DNA from: Methylobacterium sp. DB0501
GTDB lineage: Bacteria > Pseudomonadota > Alphaproteobacteria > Rhizobiales > Beijerinckiaceae
Assembly (NCBI RefSeq): GCF_011043735.1
Contig: NZ_JAAKGV010000013.1
Coordinates: forward strand, 12,066 to 76,065
Length of the DNA: 64,000 bases
Direction of reading: 5' to 3'
Part shown: one piece after another, positions 59,518 through 64,000 of the stretch
How the letters are laid out: every line of letters begins with the position of its first letter
How positions within the stretch are numbered: position 1 is the stretch's first letter
Notes under the pieces: generated by a model
Told to the model about the DNA's origin: nothing
Database searches by the model: none
Seen by the model: the letters and a program-made list of their open reading frames with translations, nothing else
Position numbers and translations under genes: made by a program

Positions 59518-62500
59518 GCGGCAGCCTCCGCGGTGATGCCTTCGAGCCGGTCGTCGAGGGCCTCCTCGGCCCGGTCGAGCGCGGCCCGGGTCTCGGGGTC
59601 GGGGGTCCAGAAGCCGCGCCGATGCGCCTCGATCAGGCGATGGGCGACCTTGGCCGAGGCGGCGGGGTTGAGCGCCGCCATGCGCTCGCGCATCGCCTCG
59701 TCGAGGACGTAGGTCTCGGTGATGCGCTGGTAGATCCAGGGCGCGACCTGATCGGTGGTGGCCGACCAGCCCACGGTATTCGTGAGGTGCTGGTCGATCT
59801 GGCGCACGCCCTCGTAGCCGTGGCCCAGCATCCCCTCGACCCATTTCGGGTTGAGCATCCGGGTCCGGGTCTCGAGCGCCACCTGCTCGGAGAGCGAGCG
59901 CACCCGGCCCTCGCCGCGGGTCTGGTCGCTGATATAGACCGGCACCGAAGTGCCCCGGGCCTTCGCCACGGCGCGGGCCATGCCGCCGAGCCCGTCGAAG
60001 TAATGGTCGACGCTGGTCACCCCGACCTCGACCGAATCGAGGTTCTGGTACGCGAGGTCGACCCCTGCGAGCACCGCCTGCATCAGGGCGCGGCGCGGCT
60101 CGGGCTTGCCGGAGCGGCCGTAGGCGAAGCTCTTGCGGCGCGAGAAGGTCTCGCACAGCTCGGTCTCGTCCTCCCAGCGCCCGGAATCGACGAGGTGGTT
60201 GAGGTTGGCGCCGTAGGCGCCCTCGGCGTTGCTGAAGACCCGGAGGGCCGCGGTTTCGAGATCGATGCCTTGAGCCGCCTGGTGGGCCAGCGCGTGCTTG
60301 CGCACGAAGTTCATCGCCTCCGGCTCGTCGGCGCTGGCCGCGAGCCAGGCGGCTTCCGCGAGCAGCTTGGTCTGGAGCGGCAGCAGATCGCGGAAGATTC
60401 CCGAGAGGGTCGCCACCACGTCGATACGCGGGCGGCGCAAGTCTTCGAGCGGGATCAGCACCGCGCCGCAGAGCCGGCCGTAACCGTCGAAGCGGGGTGC
60501 GGCGCCCATGAGCGCGAGCGCCTGCGCGACCGGCGCGCCCTCGCTCTTCAGATTGTCGCTGCCCCAGAGCACCAAGGCGATGCTCTCCGGATAGGCGCCG
60601 CCATCCGCCGCGTGGCGGGCAAGCAGCTTCTCGACCTGGGCCCGGCCATCGACGAGCGCGAAGGCGCTCGGGATCCGGTAGGGGTCGAAGCCGTGCAGGT
60701 TGCGCCCCGTCGGCAGGATCGCGGGCGAGCGCAGCACGTCGCCGCCGGAGACCGGGGCGATGAAGCGGCCGTCGAGGGCCCGCAGCAGAGCCGGGATTTC
60801 GTGGTCCTCGGCGAGCAGCCGGTCGGTCTCGGCGAGCGCCCGGAAGGCGGCCTGGGTGGCATCGTCGGCGTCGGGACCGGTGACGTCTTCGGGAGCGGCG
60901 CCGGCCACCAGCCGGGCGATCACGGCACGGTCCGGCGCGAGGCCGTGGACGGATTCGGCCAGCGCCAGGAGCAGGTCGATCCGCTCCTCCGGCGGCGTGC
61001 CCTGCCCGACCACGTGCAGCCCGTGCGGGATCAGGGTGTGTTCGAGCTCGATCAGCCGGACCGCGAGATCGGCGATGCGGGTCTCGGCGTCCTCGCCCCA
61101 GCCGTCGCCCTCCGCGAGGTCGAGGCCGGAAGCCTGGCCGTGGATGAGCACGGCGAGCTTCGCCCGCTCGGCGGCATCCTCCGGCGGCAGGGCGCGGCGG
61201 CGCTCCAGGGAGGCCTTGAGGTCGATCAACCCGCGATAGAGCCCGGCCTGGGCGAGGCTCGGCGTCAGGTAGCTCACCAGCGTCGCGGCGATGCGGCGCT
61301 TGGCGAGCGTGCCTTCCGAGGGGTTGTTGGCGGCGTAGAGGTAGACGTTGGGCAGAGCGCCGATCAGCCGCTCGGGCCAGCAGGCCGCCGACAGCCCGGT
61401 CTGCTTGCCGGGCATGAATTCGAGCGCCCCATGGGTGCCGAAATGCAGGACGGCATCGGCACAAAAGTCCTCGCGCAGGTAGCGGTAGAAGGCCGAGAAG
61501 GCGTGGGTCGGCGCGAAGCCCTGCTCGAACAGCAGGCGCATCGGGTCGCCCTCGTAGCCGAAGGCCGGCTGCACCCCGACGAAGACGTTTTCGAATTGGG
61601 CGCCGAGCACCAGGATCGACGAGCCGTCGCTCTGGTGCCGGCCCGGCGCCGGGCCCCATTGCGCCTCGATCTCGGCGAGATGGGCCTCGCGCCGCACATG
61701 GTCGTCGGCCGAGATGCGGTGGGCGACGTTGGCGGGCGATCCGTAGCGGGTGGCGTTGCCCTCCAGAACCCGGGCGCGCAGGGCGTCGACGGTCTCGGGC
61801 ACCTCGACCGAATAGCCGTCCGCCTTCAGCCCTTGCAGGACGCGGTGGAGCGAGTCCCAGACCGAGAGGAAGGCGGCGGTACCGGTGGCGCCGGCATTCG
61901 GCGGGAAGTTGAACAGGACCACGGCGATCCGGCGCTCGGCCCGGGCGCGGGAGCGCAAGGAAACGACACGGGCGACCCGGTCGGCGAGGCGCGCGGCGCG
62001 CTCAGGGTGCACCGCCATGTCGCGGGACTCAGCCCCACCGGCGGCGCGGCCGCCGAACACCATCGGGGCGGTGGCGCCGTCGAGTTCGGGGATCGCCACC
62101 ATCATGGTCGCCTCGACCGGCGACAGGCCGCGGGCCGAGGCCTCCCATTGCTCCAGGGTCTGGAACTCGACCGCCTGCGCGGCGAGGTAGGGCACGTCGA
62201 GCCGCGCCAGCATCGCGCTCGCCGCGGCGGCGTCGTTGTAGGCCGGCCCACCGACGAGGGAGAAGCCGGTGAGCGAGACCAGCGCGTCGATGGCCGGCCG
62301 GCCGTCGCGCAGGAAGAATTTCTCGACCGCCGGGCGGTTGTCGAGCCCGCTGGCGAAGGCCGGAACGACCGTGAGCCCGCGCGCCTCCAGGGCGGCGATC
62401 ACGCCATCGTAATGCGCCGTGTTGCCGGCGAGCACGTAGGAGCGCATCAGCAGGAGCCCGACCCGTCCCGCCTTGCCGGAGGCCGGCAGCCGGTCGAGGC

Positions 62501-63221
62501 GCTCGGTCACCCGCTCGGTCATGCGGGGGTGGTAGAGGCCGGTTTCCGGGTAGCTCAGGGGCTCGGCGGCCGAGAGGTGCCGGCGCCAGGCGGCGCGAGG
62601 TCCCGCGGCGTAGCGGCCGGCGAGGAAGCGGACCAGGTTGACGACGTTCTCGTCCGAGCCGGCGAGCCAGTATTGCAGGGTCAGGAAATAGGCCCGCACG
62701 TCCTGGGCCGACCCCGGGATGAAGCGCAGGATCCGGGGGATCTGGCGGATCAGCGCCATCTGGCGCGCGCCACCGCTGCTCGCGCCGCCGGGACCCGATT
62801 TGCCGCGCAGCCGCTTGAGGAAGTCGAGCGCGCCGCGCTGCGAGCCGTCCATGGCAAAGCGGTTCATCCGGGTGGTGCGAACCACCTCGGCCGCCGAGAG
62901 GCAGCCCACCATCGCGTCGCACGCGGCGCGGCGGGCGAGGAGGGCCGGCAGCACCGCCCGGACGTGCTCGTCCATGAACAGCATCGCCGAGAGCACGATG
63001 TCGGCTCGGGCGATGTCGGCCCGGCAGGCGTCGAGGGCCGCCGGATCGGTGTCCCACTCGGCGGCGGCGTGGAAGCCGAGGACGAGGGTGGGCGCGCTCT
63101 CGGCCAGCACCCGGCGCGCCCGCTCCACCGCCCCGGCGAGGTGGTTGTCGAGGGTGACGATGACGACGCGCAGCTCCGGCAGCGCGCCCGGTCCGTCACC
63201 GGCTGAAATGCGCTTTGGCAT
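59514..63221 (-). CDS. bchH: Magnesium chelatase subunit H
   Basis: 1235-residue porphyrin-binding catalytic subunit of magnesium chelatase (CobN/BchH family), full length. Seen in order: the N-terminal domain (VVIVTLDNHLAGAVERAR), a Cys-poor linker, the central LHFGTHGALEFMPGKQTGLS block (about 590) and SVDHYFDGLGGM (about 1070). It receives Mg2+ from the BchI-BchD motor. The start ATG overlaps the bchB end by 26 bases. It has the usual length and no frame disruption. Confidence 0.95.
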   Translation of the reverse strand: MPKRISAGDGPGALPELRVVIVTLDNHLAGAVERARRVLAESAPTLVLGFHAAAEWDTDPAALDACRADIARADIVLSAMLFMDEHVRAVLPALLARRAACDAMVGCLSAAEVVRTTRMNRFAMDGSQRGALDFLKRLRGKSGPGGASSGGARQMALIRQIPRILRFIPGSAQDVRAYFLTLQYWLAGSDENVVNLVRFLAGRYAAGPRAAWRRHLSAAEPLSYPETGLYHPRMTERVTERLDRLPASGKAGRVGLLLMRSYVLAGNTAHYDGVIAALEARGLTVVPAFASGLDNRPAVEKFFLRDGRPAIDALVSLTGFSLVGGPAYNDAAAASAMLARLDVPYLAAQAVEFQTLEQWEASARGLSPVEATMMVAIPELDGATAPMVFGGRAAGGAESRDMAVHPERAARLADRVARVVSLRSRARAERRIAVVLFNFPPNAGATGTAAFLSVWDSLHRVLQGLKADGYSVEVPETVDALRARVLEGNATRYGSPANVAHRISADDHVRREAHLAEIEAQWGPAPGRHQSDGSSILVLGAQFENVFVGVQPAFGYEGDPMRLLFEQGFAPTHAFSAFYRYLREDFCADAVLHFGTHGALEFMPGKQTGLSAACWPERLIGALPNVYLYAANNPSEGTLAKRRIAATLVSYLTPSLAQAGLYRGLIDLKASLERRRALPPEDAAERAKLAVLIHGQASGLDLAEGDGWGEDAETRIADLAVRLIELEHTLIPHGLHVVGQGTPPEERIDLLLALAESVHGLAPDRAVIARLVAGAAPEDVTGPDADDATQAAFRALAETDRLLAEDHEIPALLRALDGRFIAPVSGGDVLRSPAILPTGRNLHGFDPYRIPSAFALVDGRAQVEKLLARHAADGGAYPESIALVLWGSDNLKSEGAPVAQALALMGAAPRFDGYGRLCGAVLIPLEDLRRPRIDVVATLSGIFRDLLPLQTKLLAEAAWLAASADEPEAMNFVRKHALAHQAAQGIDLETAALRVFSNAEGAYGANLNHLVDSGRWEDETELCETFSRRKSFAYGRSGKPEPRRALMQAVLAGVDLAYQNLDSVEVGVTSVDHYFDGLGGMARAVAKARGTSVPVYISDQTRGEGRVRSLSEQVALETRTRMLNPKWVEGMLGHGYEGVRQIDQHLTNTVGWSATTDQVAPWIYQRITETYVLDEAMRERMAALNPAASAKVAHRLIEAHRRGFWTPDPETRAALDRAEEALDDRLEGITAEAAA

Positions 63222-64000
63222 CGTACAGGGTCTCGACGGTGATGAGCGGGAGCGCCCGCTCGCGGGCGAAGCGTTCGGTGTTGTGGCGAGCCTTGCCCCG
63301 CACGAAGAACGGGACCTTCTTCAGCTCGCGCTCGGCCTCGATCGACCAGACCACCGGCGTCGCGGCGATGGCTGGCGCGGCCGCGACGACGGTCCCGGCC
63401 TCCTCGCGCGGGCGACCGCCGAGATGCGAGGGGGCGACCCCGTCGTGGAACTCGGGATCGTCCCGGAACATCGCCAGCAGGTGCTCCTCGAGCCCCATCA
63501 TCAGCGGGTGGACGAAGGTGTCGAACAGCACGTTCGCACCCTCGAACCCCATCTGCGGCGCGTGGCGGGCCGGCACGTCCTGCACGTGCATCGGCGCCGA
63601 GATCACCGCGCAGGGGACGCCCAGCCGTTTGGCGATGTGGCGCTCCATCTGGGTGCCGAGCACCAGTTCCGGCTGCGCCGCGGCGATCGCCGCCTCGACC
63701 GCCAGGTAATCGTCGGTGATCAGGGCCTCGATGCCGTGGGTGGCGGCCTCCGCCCGGACCTCGCGGACGAATTCGCGCGAATAGGTGCCGAGCCCGACGA
63801 CGGAAAAGCCGATCTCGCGCGCCGCGACCCGGGCCGCCGCGACCGCATGGGTGGCGTCGCCGAAGACGAAGACGCGCTTGCCCGTGAGATAGGTCGAATC
63901 GACCGAGCGCGAGTACCAGGGCAGGCGCGAGCCCTCGCCATCGAGGACCGGCGCGGGATCGATCCCGGCGAGCGCCGCCACCGCCTCGATGAAGGCGGTG
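63196..64000 (-). CDS. bchB: Light-independent protochlorophyllide reductase subunit B (partial)
   Basis: The C-terminal 267 residues of BchB; the N-terminal half, including the first cluster Cys residues, lies beyond the window edge. Visible are the NifK-like segment VFVFGDATHAVAAARVAARE, the motif LVLGTQMERHIAKRLGVPCA, and the C-terminal domain WSIEAERELKKVPFFVRGKARHNTE-like sequence (cited in part), which is the known DPOR substrate-recognition helix region. It is first in the visible superoperon; bchN and bchF are expected just outside. Confidence 0.93.
   Translation of the reverse strand, partial: TAFIEAVAALAGIDPAPVLDGEGSRLPWYSRSVDSTYLTGKRVFVFGDATHAVAAARVAAREIGFSVVGLGTYSREFVREVRAEAATHGIEALITDDYLAVEAAIAAAQPELVLGTQMERHIAKRLGVPCAVISAPMHVQDVPARHAPQMGFEGANVLFDTFVHPLMMGLEEHLLAMFRDDPEFHDGVAPSHLGGRPREEAGTVVAAAPAIAATPVVWSIEAERELKKVPFFVRGKARHNTERFARERALPLITVETLYDAKAHFSR

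Noticed and set aside
59622..63206. Very long open frame on the plus strand (1194 codons) opposite bchH
   Set aside because: It is a shadow of bchH caused by high third-position GC. Composition is Arg/Gly/His/Asp-rich with no domain, and BchH on the other strand is unmistakable.
1..64000. CRISPR array, tRNA, rRNA, transposase or prophage genes
   Set aside because: No regularly spaced direct repeats, no tRNA-like cloverleaf noticed in any spacer, and no integrase or transposase motifs in any frame.

Overview
The window is high-GC DNA from an alphaproteobacterium. It carries an anoxygenic photosynthesis gene cluster (bchB-H-L-M, lhaA, puhABC, acsF, puhE, hemA, bchIDO, crtIB). Nearby are ANTAR-controlled nitrate assimilation, trehalose metabolism, GGDEF/EAL regulators and dispersed palindromic repeats typical of Rhizobiales. 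This combination, with an oxygen-dependent ring cyclase (AcsF), fits an aerobic anoxygenic phototroph of the Methylobacteriaceae type. The genus is an inference; no rRNA gene is present to prove it.

Left part (1-9.8 kb): an inorganic-nitrogen block on the minus strand. nasT-nasS encode a nitrate/nitrite-sensing antitermination pair. The target operon nrtA-nrtB-nrtD-FAD oxidoreductase-nirA imports nitrate and reduces nitrite. Upstream of nrtA lie, in order, a near-consensus sigma54 promoter, two stem-loops with A-N-N-G-N-N loops, and an intrinsic terminator that competes with the second stem-loop. Nitrogen limitation (through sigma54) and nitrate (through NasS/NasT) therefore appear to be integrated in one leader.

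Middle part (9.8-36.4 kb): housekeeping and transport. It holds a GH15 glycosidase, transketolase, a PPP-type phosphatase, a GGDEF-EAL protein, OtsB, an FKBP isomerase, a liv-type ABC operon (livK-HMGF) with a divergent IclR regulator, two signalling proteins with degenerate receiver domains, topoisomerase IB, a glycosyltransferase/methyltransferase pair, and a second ABC transporter of unknown substrate with a palindromic operator candidate.

36.3-44.3 kb: a bkd operon (E1 alpha, E1 beta, E2, E3) for branched-chain 2-oxo acid oxidation, with a divergent Lrp-type regulator. It is followed by repeats and small or hypothetical genes.

44.3-64 kb: the photosynthesis cluster, all on the minus strand and therefore read right to left. 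bchB (cut by the window edge) through hemA form one tightly packed superoperon, with many stop/start overlaps, ending at a strong intrinsic terminator. bchI-bchD-bchO form a second unit. crtI-crtB plus a coupled 45-residue membrane protein form a third, with a perfect TGT-N12-ACA (PpsR/CrtJ-type) palindrome over the crtI start codon.
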